Under the pieces are notes generated by a model. The model searched no databases. It was not told where the DNA came from and saw only the letters and a list, made by a program, of their open reading frames with translations. Positions 22,694 through 32,389 of a DNA stretch of 48,106 nt are shown one piece after another. Made by a program: the position numbers and the translations under genes. Location of the stretch: NCBI GenBank assembly GCA_020852755.1, contig JADZAF010000311.1:1-48106 (forward strand), given 5' to 3'. The stretch comes from Bryobacterales bacterium. Lineage in GTDB: Bacteria; Acidobacteriota; Terriglobia; Bryobacterales; Bryobacteraceae. The first letter of the stretch is position 1. Each line of letters opens with the position of its first letter.

Positions 22694-25327
22694 CTACTCT
22701 TCCCGCAGCGCGGCCACGGGCTCCAGCTTCATCGCCCGCCGCGCCGGCAGACAGCAGGCCGCTGCCGCTACCCCCGCCAGCAGTGCGGAAACAGCGGTCA
22801 AAGTCAGCGGGTCCCAGGCCTGCACTCCGAACAGCAGACTCGACCCTGCCCGTCCCAGCCACAACGCGCCCACAACGCCCAGCCCCAACCCGGCCAGGCT
22901 CAGCTTCAGTCCCTCCCCGAGCACCATACGAAAGATCTCGCGCCCCTGGGCCCCCACCGCCATGCGGATCCCGATTTCCCGCGTGCGCGCCGCAACCGAA
23001 TACTGCACCAGCCCGTAGATCCCCACCGCCGCCATCAACAGCGCAACCACCGAGAACCCGATCAGCAGCCCGGTCTGAAAGCGGCGCTCGCTCAGGAAAG
23101 CGCCCATCCGCTGCTCCAGCGTCTCCACCCCGTAGACTGCCGCGTGCTTTTCCACCTGCCGCACGGCCGCCTGGACCGCTCCCGCGATCCGCAGCGGGTC
23201 TTCCGCCGGCGTCCGGACCACCAGGGTCGCGAGGCGGGGAGGATTCTGCGCCAGCGGCTCGAACATCTGCGCGACCGGCTCATTCTCCAGTCCCTGACGC
23301 CGCATGTTCCCGACCACGCCGATCACGGCAAGCCACGGTGAGGCGGAATCCCGGACGCCAAGTTTGAACCGGCGTCCCAGCGGATCCCGCCCGGGCCACA
23401 GGCGGCGGGCCATGGCCTCGTTGACGATCGCTACTTTCGGAGCGCCATGGCCATCCAGCGCCGAGAAGAAGCGCCCCCGCAGCAGCCGGGCGCCGATCGC
23501 CTGGAAGAACCCCTCGCCGGCCTCGTCGCTGCGCAGCCGCAGGCTCCCACCGGCGCCTCCATCTTCCGCGGTCACGGCCTGCTCCGGGCTGTTCGTGATG
23601 ACCAGGTTGCTGACAATACCGGCCCTCTCTACCCCCGGCAACGCCTCGACCTGCTCCACCACCCGGTCGTGATAGTTCACACGCTGGGCAGCCGTCATCG
23701 AGGCCGGCGTGGAAACCTGCAGGCACAGCACGCCTTCCGGCCGGAATCCCGGATCGACCTTGCCGAGGCGCCACCAGCTTCTGACAAGCAGACCCGCGCC
23801 CGCGGCCAGCATGAGCGCGAGGGCGCATTCTCCCACGACCAGAACCCGCCGCAGGGCATGCGCGGCCGCCCCGCCGGTAGCGCCTCTTCCGCCTGATTCG
23901 ATCGCCGGCCGCAGGCTTCGCCGCAGCAGCGTCACGGCGGGCGCGATTCCGATCGCCAACCCTACCAGCAGCGAAACGGCCAGGGCCCACGACAGCACCC
24001 GCCCGTCCAGGCTCGCCTCGTTCAAGCGAGGCAGTCCGGCCGGCCCAAGAACGCGGATCAGAGGAAGCGCCGCCACAGCCAGCCATGTGCCGCAGAGCCC
24101 TGCCAGCGCCGTCAGGATCAGCCCTTCCGTAATCAGTTGTCCGGCGATCCGCGCCCGGCTCCCTCCCAGCGCCGCCCGCACCGCGATCTCCCGCGCCCGG
24201 CTGACTCCCCTCGCCACCGAGAGACTCGCCACGTTGGCCGCGGCGATCAGCAGCACGCAGAAAACCGCGCCGGCCAGGGCCCACAATGCCAGCCGCGACC
24301 GGGCCCCCACCACGTGCAGGTTCAATGGCGTGACGCTGACGCCCAGGTTCCGCGCGGAGAGCGGCAGCAGTTCCTCGAGACGGCCCGCTACGGCCGTCAT
24401 CTCCGCCTGGGCCTGCTCCACGCGCACCCCCGGACGGAGCCGCCCCACCACGAACCAGGAGCCGGGTCCCCGCAAGCCGCGCCGCCTTTCCCAGTCCGGA
24501 GACAGGGTGTGCGGTTCCCACACATCCTCATCGGGCATCTGGAAGCCGGGCGGCAGCACGCCGACGATCCGCGAAACCGCGCCGTCCAGTTCCACCGCCG
24601 AGCCCAGCGCGGTGCGGGAACCGCCGAAACGCGTTTGCCAGAACCGGTGGCTGATCAGCGCCACCCGCTGCCGCTGTTCCGCTTCCTCCTCGGTGAAGGC
24701 GCGCCCGAGCAGCGGCTGCACCCCGAGCAGCGCGAACAGGTTGGGAGAGACCCGGGCGACGCCGATCTTCTCCGCCTCGCCCGCGCCGGTCAGCGAGACC
24801 GAGGCCGGATCGAAGACCGCCATATCCGCGAAGCTCCGGCTCTGGCCGAGCCACTGCTCGACGTTCCAGTACGCCGTCCGGCCCTGGCGCTGGTTGCGGT
24901 CCGGGGCTTCAGTCCACAGCAGGACCAGCTGCTCCGGCGACCGGTAGGGCAGCGGGCGGAGCAGTACCGCGTTCAGTACGCTGAAGATCGCGGTGTTCGC
25001 CCCGATCGCCAGTGCCAGCACCGTCCCCGCCGCCGCCAGGAAGCCGGGACTCCTGCGCAGTGTGCGCACGGCGTAGCGCGCGTCCCGGGCCGCGGTCTCG
25101 AGCAGGGCGAAGGTCATACGCTCGCGGTAGGCCTCCTTCATCGGCTCGACCGCCCCGAAACTGCGCATGGCGGCGCGGCGCGCTTCCTCCGTGCTCATGC
25201 CGACCCGGACGTTGTCCTCCGCCTGCATCTCCAGGTGAAAGCGGACTTCCTCCTCCAGGTCGCGCTCCAGCCGCCCGCGCCGGAACAGTCCCCGAATCCG
25301 GGCCGCCGCGGCCTTTGCCCGGCTCAT
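22694..25327 (-). CDS. ABC-type permease without ATPase (acidobacterial duplicated orphan permease)
   Basis: An 877-residue protein with two MacB/FtsX-type units. An N-terminal helical segment (about 1-70, with RDLEEEVRFHLEMQAEDNVRVGMSTEEARRAAMRSFG spread over 21-57) is the ADOP signature. A first span (about 97-120) is followed by a large MacB periplasmic domain and three spans near 370-480. A second MacB domain and a last three-span FtsX domain (about 755-870) end the protein. No nucleotide-binding domain is present here or beside it. Transport is unproven; these proteins are a known Acidobacteria-enriched family. GGAGG lies 6 nt before the ATG, which overlaps the padR stop (ATGA), so PadR likely controls it. 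Confidence 0.9.
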   Translation of the reverse strand: MSRAKAAAARIRGLFRRGRLERDLEEEVRFHLEMQAEDNVRVGMSTEEARRAAMRSFGAVEPMKEAYRERMTFALLETAARDARYAVRTLRRSPGFLAAAGTVLALAIGANTAIFSVLNAVLLRPLPYRSPEQLVLLWTEAPDRNQRQGRTAYWNVEQWLGQSRSFADMAVFDPASVSLTGAGEAEKIGVARVSPNLFALLGVQPLLGRAFTEEEAEQRQRVALISHRFWQTRFGGSRTALGSAVELDGAVSRIVGVLPPGFQMPDEDVWEPHTLSPDWERRRGLRGPGSWFVVGRLRPGVRVEQAQAEMTAVAGRLEELLPLSARNLGVSVTPLNLHVVGARSRLALWALAGAVFCVLLIAAANVASLSVARGVSRAREIAVRAALGGSRARIAGQLITEGLILTALAGLCGTWLAVAALPLIRVLGPAGLPRLNEASLDGRVLSWALAVSLLVGLAIGIAPAVTLLRRSLRPAIESGGRGATGGAAAHALRRVLVVGECALALMLAAGAGLLVRSWWRLGKVDPGFRPEGVLCLQVSTPASMTAAQRVNYHDRVVEQVEALPGVERAGIVSNLVITNSPEQAVTAEDGGAGGSLRLRSDEAGEGFFQAIGARLLRGRFFSALDGHGAPKVAIVNEAMARRLWPGRDPLGRRFKLGVRDSASPWLAVIGVVGNMRRQGLENEPVAQMFEPLAQNPPRLATLVVRTPAEDPLRIAGAVQAAVRQVEKHAAVYGVETLEQRMGAFLSERRFQTGLLIGFSVVALLMAAVGIYGLVQYSVAARTREIGIRMAVGAQGREIFRMVLGEGLKLSLAGLGLGVVGALWLGRAGSSLLFGVQAWDPLTLTAVSALLAGVAAAACCLPARRAMKLEPVAALREE

Positions 25328-25695
25328 CCGCCGCCTCCTGCCGGAGTGCCGGGGCTCAACACCAGGAAGCGTTCGACGATTGCCGACCGGCGCTTCCAGT
25401 CCTCGGTCTCCCGGGCCAGCCGCCTTCGCCCCGCCGCCGTGATGGAGTAGAAACGCGCCCTGCGGTTCTTTTCCGAAGCGCCCCACTTCGACGCGATCCA
25501 GCCCTCCTGCTCCATACGCAGGAGAGCCGGATAGAGAGTGCCCTGGTTGAGCTGCAGGAGGTCTTTGCTGATCTGCTCGATCCGCCGCGCCAGGCCGTAG
25601 CCGTGCAGCGGCCCCAGCGCTTCCAGCGTCCGCAGCACTAGCAGGATCAGAGTGCCCTGAAGCACATCGGCTTTGTCTTCGCGCCCGCTTTTCAT
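25324..25695 (-). CDS. PadR-family transcriptional regulator
   Basis: Winged-helix repressor of 123 residues. The family pattern is clear: LQGTLILLVLRTLEALGPLHGYGLARRIEQIS, NQGTLYPALLRMEQEGWI, and RARFYSITAAGRRRLARETEDW, with a C-terminal dimerisation helix. It is the first gene of a two-gene operon with the orphan permease, overlapping by 4 bp, an arrangement very common in Acidobacteria. The promoter (TTGACG, 17 bp, TATGCT) places transcription start inside a perfect palindrome touching the ATG, so autorepression is likely. There is no ribosome binding site, consistent with a very short leader. The inducer is unknown. Confidence 0.93.
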   Translation of the reverse strand: MKSGREDKADVLQGTLILLVLRTLEALGPLHGYGLARRIEQISKDLLQLNQGTLYPALLRMEQEGWIASKWGASEKNRRARFYSITAAGRRRLARETEDWKRRSAIVERFLVLSPGTPAGGGG

Positions 25696-25743
25696 GTAGG
25701 AAACCTACAGGGACAGCATAGCGGTGTTCCTGTGGGCCGTCAA
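25695..25743 (-). promoter_or_regulatory. padR promoter and operator
   Basis: On the minus strand TTGACG (25743-25738), a 17-bp spacer, and TATGCT (25720-25715). The perfect palindrome TGTAGG-AAA-CCTACA (25695-25709) covers the predicted start point and ends at the A of the start codon. This is the expected place for PadR autoregulation. Confidence 0.65.
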
Positions 25744-25901
25744 CAGGGAAAATGACGGGCGCCGCGCCCGGCTCCGGAAATCGGGGCGCCGCGGTTGAGA
25801 TCGCTGCCCGGCCGCATGCCCGCGGCAAAAGCGCCTGCCCCCGGGCAATCGCTTCGCGGCCGGTGACCTGCCCCGGGCGCGGGCGTGCAAGAGCGCTGAT
25901 C

Positions 25902-25914
25902 GCAACTCAATTGC
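25902..25914. promoter_or_regulatory. Diverged copy of the GCAAC palindrome
   Basis: GCAACTCAATTGC differs at two bases from the core GCAACTCGGTTGC and keeps 4-bp symmetric arms GCAA/TTGC. It lies about 385 bp upstream of the TonB-receptor operator. Confidence 0.35.
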
Positions 25915-26162
25915 ATCCCGGTACTCAAGGCGGCAGCCGGAGGCGGCACAGACCGCCCTTCGGCGGCCGGTCCAGCGCCAGACTGCCCTCGGTCCACCCG
26001 GCGCGGCGCAGTACAGGCGCCGCTGCTTTTGCCGGTGGAAGCCGCGTCGAACAAGGTCTCCGGAGTCACCGGTTCCCGCGTCATGGAGTCCGCCACAGCC
26101 GGACTCGCCGGCCGGCAGTCGATGCGGGCGCCGGCGGGTCCCCGGGCGGACCCGCTCTGTCA

Positions 26163-26177
26163 TGCAACTCGATTGCA
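26163..26177. promoter_or_regulatory. Copy of the TGCAA palindrome
   Basis: TGCAA-CTCGA-TTGCA is a perfect 5-5-5 palindrome and differs at one base from the core element in the receptor promoter. It is 123 bp upstream of that site, a distance that could allow looping. Confidence 0.45.
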
Positions 26178-26280
26178 GAAGAACTCCATTCGCCTTCCCC
26201 TCCCCACCGTTCACCTAGGGATATCGACAAATTGAGGATTCCAGCTTGCCCAGTGCGGCGGGCGGCGGCCAGAATCGGAC

Positions 26281-26309
26281 TTTACATGCAACTCGGTTGC
26301 ATATATACT
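26281..26309 (+). promoter_or_regulatory. TonB-receptor promoter with operator in the spacer
   Basis: TTTACA (26281-26286) and TATACT (26304-26309) are 17 bp apart. The perfect 17-bp palindrome ATGCAAC-TCG-GTTGCAT (26286-26302) fills the spacer. A bound repressor would block polymerase. The leader of about 40 nt carries AAGGAGG (26336-26342). This is the clearest copy of the palindrome in the window. Confidence 0.65.
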
Positions 26310-26354
26310 TCGGGATCCAAGCCGGGATCCCGGCTAAGGAGGTCCGATTCAACC

Positions 26355-28655
26355 GTGCGTTCTGTCTCCCCCTGCTTCTGCCTCGCGCTACTCGCCCTCG
26401 CCCGTCCGGCGGCGCCTTCCGGTCCGGCGGTTCGCGGCATCGTCGTGGACCAGTCCGGCGCCGCCATCCCCGGCGCGCAGCTGACCCTTGAATCCCCGCC
26501 CGCGCCCGCCCGCACCACGGCCAGCGGCCCGCTCGGCCGGTTCGAGTTCTCCGGCCTGCCGGCGGGCGGCTACACGCTCACCGTCGCGCAGGAGGGCTTC
26601 ATGCCGGAACGGCGCCGCTTCGAACTCGTCGCTTCGCCGCTGGAGCTCCGCATCCAACTTGCGGCCGCCCCCATCCGCCAGACCCTGGTGGTCTCGGAAA
26701 CTCCCGGCTACCAGATCTCGACGGCTTCCAGCGCCACCCGCACGGCGCTGCCCTTGCGCGACATTCCGCAGGCCGTCCAGGTCGTCAACCGTGAGTTGAT
26801 CCGCTCCCAGGCCGCGCTCTCCATGCAGGACGTGCTCCGCAACGTCAGCGGCGTCAGCCTGCACCTGGGCGAGGGCCGCCGCGACCAGGTCTTCATCCGC
26901 GGCAACAACGCCATGCGGGACAGCTACGTGGACGGCGTGCGCGACGACGCCACCTATTACCGCGACCTCTCGACCACCGAGCAGGTCGAGGTCATCAAGG
27001 GCCCGGCCTCGGTGCTCTACGGCCGGGGATCCTCGGGCGGCATCGTCAATCGCGTCACCAAGAAACCCGATCTCGAACGGCCGCTCGGCGAAGTCAGTTT
27101 GATGGGCGGGTCGTACGGGACCAAGCGCACGGCGGTGGACCTGGGGCTTCCCCTGTCGGACGGCCGGCTGGCCTTCCGTCTCAACGGCGCTTATGAGGAC
27201 TCGGGCAGCCACCGGCACTTCTACTCGCTGGACCGCTACACGGTGGCTCCGGCCGTCACCTGGCGCCCCGCGGAGCAGACCCAGGTGCTGGCCCAGTTCG
27301 AGCACTTGGCCGACGACCGCGTCCCCGACCGCGGCATCCCGTCGCTCAACGGACGGCCCGCCCTGGCGGCCGGCGCAGGCTCTTATTACGGCGACCCGGG
27401 CCGCGACTTCCTCAACAACCAGGTGACCGCCCAGGCCCTCACTTTCGACCACCAGTTCAACCCGGCCTGGAGCGTCCGCAACGTCTTCCGGCACAGCAAG
27501 TACCGCAACGCCTACAGCAACACCTACCCCACCGGGATCCGTGCCTCCGAAGACGGCATCCTGGTCACGCGCGGCCAATACAACTCCAACGGCTATCAGG
27601 AGAACTACTTCAACCAGTCCGAGACCATGGTGGGCTTCGCCTTGCCCGGGACGTTCCACACGGTCCTGGCCGGCGTCGAGGCCGGCTCGCAAACCACCCG
27701 CACGGACCGCTTCACGGGCAGCGCCCTGCCGGTTTCGCTGCGCAACCCCGTGCTGACCCACGCGCTCTATAGCGCGCGCCCGGCCCTGAGCAACGGTTTC
27801 GACGGCGGGGTGCTGGGCCTGTATGTGCAGGACCAGATCCGGATCAACGGGCGCTGGAAAGCGCTGCTGGGATTGCGCCGCGACCGCTTCCGCCAGTACC
27901 TGGACGACCTGCTGCCCGCCAACGCCGATCTCGGGCGTACCGATTACGCCTGGAGTCCTCGCGCCGGCGCCGTCTTCCAGGCAACTGGCTGGCTGTCCCT
28001 TTACGCCAGCTACAGCCGCTCCTTCCAGCCGTCCGGCGAAGGCCTGTCTCTGGCCGCCAACAATTCGGACCTGAAACCCGAGATCACCGAGAACTACGAG
28101 GCCGGGGCCAAGAGCGATCTGCTGGGCGGCGCGCTCTCCGCCAGTCTGGCCGTCTTCCGGCTCAACCGAAACAACATCCGGACCATCGACCCGGTGGATC
28201 CCAGCCGCCTGGTCCTGGTGGGCCGCCAGCGCACGCAGGGGATCGAACTCAGCCTCTCCGGCACGGTCTGGCGCAGGCTCAACCTCTACGGAGGCTATGC
28301 CTGGCTGGACGCTCGCGTCCTGCGCTCCAACGATGGCATCGAGGGCAACCGTCCCGGGCACGTTCCCCTGCACAGCGCTTCGCTCTGGACTACGGTGGAC
28401 CTGCCGAAGGGGCTCGGCCTGGGCGGCGGCCTGGCAGGCAACACCAGCCGTTTCACCGCCAACGATAACCAGGTGCTGCTGCCCGGATATGCCCGCGTGG
28501 ACATGGCCTTCTTCTACCGCACCCGCCGCTACGACCTCGCCCTGAACCTGAGAAACCTCCTGAACACCCGCTACTACGAAACCGCCCACGGCAACTTCAC
28601 CATCTATCCCGGCGCGCCGGCCAACGGGCTGCTCACCCTCCGGCTCCGCTGGTAG
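26355..28655 (+). CDS. TonB-dependent siderophore receptor
   Basis: Outer-membrane receptor importing ferric siderophores or similar ligands with TonB energy. From the GTG at 26355 (AAGGAGG upstream) it has 766 residues. It has a signal peptide, then a carboxypeptidase-regulatory-like domain (about 22-95, RGIVVDQSGAAIPGAQLTLE). A plug domain follows (about 115-230, with RDIPQAVQVVNRELI, DVLRNVSGVSL, QVFIRGNNAMRDSYVDGVRD and EVIKGPASVLYGRGSSGGIVN). A beta-barrel closes the protein, ending LLTLRLRW with a terminal aromatic residue. The plug phrases match the FhuA/FecA-like siderophore class. Regulation is probably by the factor binding the palindromes upstream, since no canonical Fur box is visible. 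The ligand is unknown. Confidence 0.9.
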   Translation: MRSVSPCFCLALLALARPAAPSGPAVRGIVVDQSGAAIPGAQLTLESPPAPARTTASGPLGRFEFSGLPAGGYTLTVAQEGFMPERRRFELVASPLELRIQLAAAPIRQTLVVSETPGYQISTASSATRTALPLRDIPQAVQVVNRELIRSQAALSMQDVLRNVSGVSLHLGEGRRDQVFIRGNNAMRDSYVDGVRDDATYYRDLSTTEQVEVIKGPASVLYGRGSSGGIVNRVTKKPDLERPLGEVSLMGGSYGTKRTAVDLGLPLSDGRLAFRLNGAYEDSGSHRHFYSLDRYTVAPAVTWRPAEQTQVLAQFEHLADDRVPDRGIPSLNGRPALAAGAGSYYGDPGRDFLNNQVTAQALTFDHQFNPAWSVRNVFRHSKYRNAYSNTYPTGIRASEDGILVTRGQYNSNGYQENYFNQSETMVGFALPGTFHTVLAGVEAGSQTTRTDRFTGSALPVSLRNPVLTHALYSARPALSNGFDGGVLGLYVQDQIRINGRWKALLGLRRDRFRQYLDDLLPANADLGRTDYAWSPRAGAVFQATGWLSLYASYSRSFQPSGEGLSLAANNSDLKPEITENYEAGAKSDLLGGALSASLAVFRLNRNNIRTIDPVDPSRLVLVGRQRTQGIELSLSGTVWRRLNLYGGYAWLDARVLRSNDGIEGNRPGHVPLHSASLWTTVDLPKGLGLGGGLAGNTSRFTANDNQVLLPGYARVDMAFFYRTRRYDLALNLRNLLNTRYYETAHGNFTIYPGAPANGLLTLRLRW

Positions 28656-28679
28656 CGCAGGTTCTGCTACACCAGATGT

Positions 28680-30113
28680 ATGCCCCGCTACACCCGCCGC
28701 GCCTTCCTGGGCGCTGCCGCCCTCGCCACCGCCGCGGCGCAGTCCCGGCGCCCGCCCAACATCGTCTTCATCCTCATCGACGACATGGGGTGGAGGGACC
28801 TGGCCTGTTACGGCAACCCGGTCGTGGAAACGCCCGCCATCGACCGCCTGGCTCGCGGAGGCATGCGCTTCACCAACGCCTACGCGGCCTGCCCGGTCTG
28901 CTCGCCCACCCGTGCCAGCATCCTCACCGGCAAATACCCGGCCCGGCTGCACCTCACCGACTGGATCCCCGGGCGCAGGCAATGGCCGGCCGCGCGCCTG
29001 CTCACGCCCTCCTTCAACCAGCAACTGCCTCAAGAGGAGGTGACCCTCGCGGAGCGCCTCAAGCCCCTGGGATACGCTACTGCCAGCATCGGCAAGTGGC
29101 ATCTGGGCGGGCAGGGCTTCCGGCCCGAGACCCAGGGCTTCGACCTCAACGTGGCCGGAGACCACCGCGGCTCTCCCCGCTCCTACTTCGGTCCCTTCGA
29201 CATGCCCAACCTCCAGGGGGGCTCGCCGGACGACTACCTGACCGACCGCCTGACGGACCACGCCGCCGCTTTCATCGAAAAGAACCGGGACCGCCCCTTC
29301 TTCCTGTACCTGCCCCACTTCGCCGTGCATCTGCCCCTGCAAGCCCGGGAACGCTGGACAGCCTACTACGAATCCAGACGCAAGCCGGATTCCCCGCCCT
29401 TCGACCCGGTCTACGCCGCCATGGTGCACCACACCGACCTGGCCACCGGCCGCCTGCTGGCCGTTCTCGATGAGCTGAAACTGGCGGACAACACAGTGGT
29501 CGTCTTCACTTCCGATAACGGCGGGCTGCGCTTCGAAGGCGCGCGCAAACAGGCCGCCACCAGCAACGCGCCGCTGCGGGCCGGCAAGGGCCACCTGTAC
29601 GAGGGCGGCATCCGGGAACCGCTGATCGTGCGCTGGCCGGGCGTGACGCCGGCCGGCTCCACGTGCCCGGTTCCGGTAAGCAGCGTCGATTTCCTGCCTA
29701 CCCTGAGCGAGGCGGCGGGCAGCCGGGAAGAACTGCCCCGGAGAGTGGACGGCGTCAGCCTCCTGCCTCTGCTGCGCGGCCGCGGCCGGATCCCGCCGCG
29801 GCCCCTGTTCTGGCACTACCCCCACTACAGCAACCAGGGCGGCGTGCCTTCTTCGGCTATACGCGAAGGCGGCTACAAGCTCATCGAGTTCCTCGAAGAC
29901 GGCCGCCTGGAACTGTTCCACCTCGCCCGGGACCCCGGCGAGACACGGAATCTCGTCCGCAAGGAACCCGGCGTCGCCGCCCGCCTGCACCGGCGCCTCA
30001 AGAGCTGGCGGGAATCCGTGGGAGCCGCCATGCCCCAGCCCAACCCGGCCTACGATCCGGCGCGGGAGGACCAGGGCCTTGCCGGCAGGGAACCGGCGAC
30101 CCCGCCCCTGTGA
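28680..30113 (+). CDS. Tat-exported arylsulfatase-family sulfatase
   Basis: Formylglycine-dependent sulfatase of 477 residues. A Tat signal (YTRRAFLGAAALATAAA) precedes the catalytic domain. D34 and D35 in ILIDDMGWRD bind calcium. The CxPxR motif is C74-S-P-T-R78, within CSPTRASILTGKYP, so C74 would be converted to formylglycine by a maturase not seen here. GKWHLGG, VVFTSDNGG and a C-terminal small domain with EFLEDGRLELFHLARDPGETRNL complete the family. It probably desulfates a polysaccharide or glycan in the periplasm. It starts 24 bp after the TonB receptor, and a TACACC box ends 6 nt before the ATG, suggesting its own leaderless promoter. Confidence 0.92.
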   Translation: MPRYTRRAFLGAAALATAAAQSRRPPNIVFILIDDMGWRDLACYGNPVVETPAIDRLARGGMRFTNAYAACPVCSPTRASILTGKYPARLHLTDWIPGRRQWPAARLLTPSFNQQLPQEEVTLAERLKPLGYATASIGKWHLGGQGFRPETQGFDLNVAGDHRGSPRSYFGPFDMPNLQGGSPDDYLTDRLTDHAAAFIEKNRDRPFFLYLPHFAVHLPLQARERWTAYYESRRKPDSPPFDPVYAAMVHHTDLATGRLLAVLDELKLADNTVVVFTSDNGGLRFEGARKQAATSNAPLRAGKGHLYEGGIREPLIVRWPGVTPAGSTCPVPVSSVDFLPTLSEAAGSREELPRRVDGVSLLPLLRGRGRIPPRPLFWHYPHYSNQGGVPSSAIREGGYKLIEFLEDGRLELFHLARDPGETRNLVRKEPGVAARLHRRLKSWRESVGAAMPQPNPAYDPAREDQGLAGREPATPPL

Positions 30114-30138
30114 CGCGGTAAGCTCTATAGGAAACGCC

Positions 30139-31368
30139 ATGAAGCGCAGAGAATTCCTTCCCCTGCTCGGGGCGCCCGCGCTGGAGCCTTTCCGTTTGAA
30201 AGCCGCCGCCGCGGCGCCGGCCATGAAGATTACCCGCATCGAGACGGTCTACTGGAAAAGCCGCGATGCCGCGCCCTTCTGGCCGCACTGGGTGTGGGTC
30301 CGGATCGATACCGACTCGGGCCACTCGGGCATCGGTGAAACCTACCCGCGCAACGAAGTCGAGGCCTCCCTGGTGCACTCCGCCGTGGCCCGCAGCCTGC
30401 TGGGCCGCGATCCCCGCGACATCGACCGCATCTGGGCCGATCTCTACCGGGTCTTCGACTACCAGGTGACCGGCGGAGCCGAGATGCGCATCCTCAGCGC
30501 CATCGACCTGGCCCTCTGGGACCTGCTCGGCAAGTCGCTAAACGCGCCTGTCTACCGGCTGCTGGGCGGCAAGTCCAACCCGCGCGTCCGCATTTACAAC
30601 ACCTGCTTTCCGCACAGGCACGACTTCAACAAGGAGCCGGAGAAGATCATGCGCGAGATCATGGACGGCTACGGAATCAAGGCCATCAAGATCTGGCCGT
30701 TCGACGGCGCCGCCCGCCGCAACCGCCACCAGTACGTCTCCCATGCGGACATCGAAGCGGCCCTCTTCCCGGTGCGCAAGCTGCGCGACACCTTCGGCGA
30801 CGACATCGAGATCCTGATGGAGTTCCATAGCAACTGGAACCTCACCGCGGCGGCCCGCATCGCCAGGGCGCTGGAGCCCTTCAAGCCGATGTGGCTGGAA
30901 GACATGCTGCTGCCCGGCAACTTCGCCCAGTACCGCCAGCTGGCCGAGGCCACGTCCCTGCCCCTGTGCATCAGCGAGCGCATGGCGGGCCGCATGGCCT
31001 TCGAGGACCTGCTGGCCTCCCGCGCCGCCAAGTACGTCATGTTCGACCTGTGCTGGTGCGGCGGCCTGAGCGAGGGCCGCAAGATCGCCACCATGGCCGA
31101 AGCCTACCACCTCCCCATCGCGCCTCATACCGCCGCCGGCCCGCTGCTGTTCTACGCCTCGACGCACCTGACCACGGCGTCCACCAACGTGTGGATCCAG
31201 GAGAGCTGTCAGCGGTATTACGAATCCGACTGGCTCAAGATGCTGGAAAACCCGATCATTCCGAAGGAAGGCTCGGTGGCGGCCCCCGAACTGCCGGGCT
31301 TCGGCATGCGCATCCGGCAGGAGGCCTGGAACCACCCGGCCGCCGTGCGGCAGACCACGGGGGCGTGA
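30139..31368 (+). CDS. Enolase-superfamily (mandelate racemase/muconate lactonizing) protein
   Basis: Probable acid-sugar dehydratase or racemase of 409 residues. A short N-terminal RREFLPLLGAPA resembles a Tat signal, though the hydrophobic part is weak. The N-terminal capping domain spans about 30-150. The barrel carries K184 in IKAIKIWPF, metal ligands E228 (MEFHSNW), E254 (WLEDM) and E280 (ISERM), and H330 in IAPHTAAGP. This arrangement resembles the mandelate racemase subgroup. Substrate cannot be assigned. AGGA lies 8 nt before the ATG at 30139, and TATAGG (30125-30130) could be a -10 box. It follows the sulfatase by 25 bp, suggesting a common carbohydrate role. Confidence 0.87.
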   Translation: MKRREFLPLLGAPALEPFRLKAAAAAPAMKITRIETVYWKSRDAAPFWPHWVWVRIDTDSGHSGIGETYPRNEVEASLVHSAVARSLLGRDPRDIDRIWADLYRVFDYQVTGGAEMRILSAIDLALWDLLGKSLNAPVYRLLGGKSNPRVRIYNTCFPHRHDFNKEPEKIMREIMDGYGIKAIKIWPFDGAARRNRHQYVSHADIEAALFPVRKLRDTFGDDIEILMEFHSNWNLTAAARIARALEPFKPMWLEDMLLPGNFAQYRQLAEATSLPLCISERMAGRMAFEDLLASRAAKYVMFDLCWCGGLSEGRKIATMAEAYHLPIAPHTAAGPLLFYASTHLTTASTNVWIQESCQRYYESDWLKMLENPIIPKEGSVAAPELPGFGMRIRQEAWNHPAAVRQTTGA

Positions 31369-31371
31369 GGT

Positions 31372-31388
31372 CCCGGGCGCTGCCCGGG
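31372..31388. terminator. GC hairpin between the enolase-family gene and moxR
   Basis: CCCGGGC (31372-31378), loop GCT, GCCCGGG (31382-31388) form a perfect 7-bp stem 3 nt after the stop codon. No T-run follows, so it is at best a weak terminator. A further CGCCCGGG copy allows an alternative fold. Confidence 0.35.
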
Positions 31389-31411
31389 CGCCCGGGAGTA
31401 TCATGAAATGA

Positions 31412-32389
<978 letters not shown>

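Larger units (their letters stand above)
25744..26280. other. Intergenic region between padR and the TonB receptor
   Basis: No gene is supported. Open frames exist on both strands but lack ribosome binding sites and family features. Two palindromes related to the receptor operator are present, near 25902-25914 and 26163-26177. A minus-strand stretch around 25940-26040 reads like the end of a histidine kinase ATPase domain (GSLALDRPPKGGLCRLRLPP, then a stop), possibly a decayed gene, but this is weak. Confidence 0.35.

Noticed and set aside
25328..25828. N-terminal extension of the ABC permease frame upstream of 25327
   Set aside because: It overlaps padR in another frame; the ATG at 25327 has a strong ribosome binding site and begins the conserved ADOP N-terminus.
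25752..26354. Long N-terminal extension of the TonB receptor frame
   Set aside because: It runs through the promoter and palindromes, has no signal peptide, and the GTG at 26355 follows AAGGAGG and gives a proper signal sequence.
26388..30239. 1283-codon open frame on the minus strand opposite the TonB receptor and sulfatase
   Set aside because: It crosses two well-supported genes, has no ribosome binding site or recognisable domain, and is explained by high GC codon bias leaving the antisense frame without stops.
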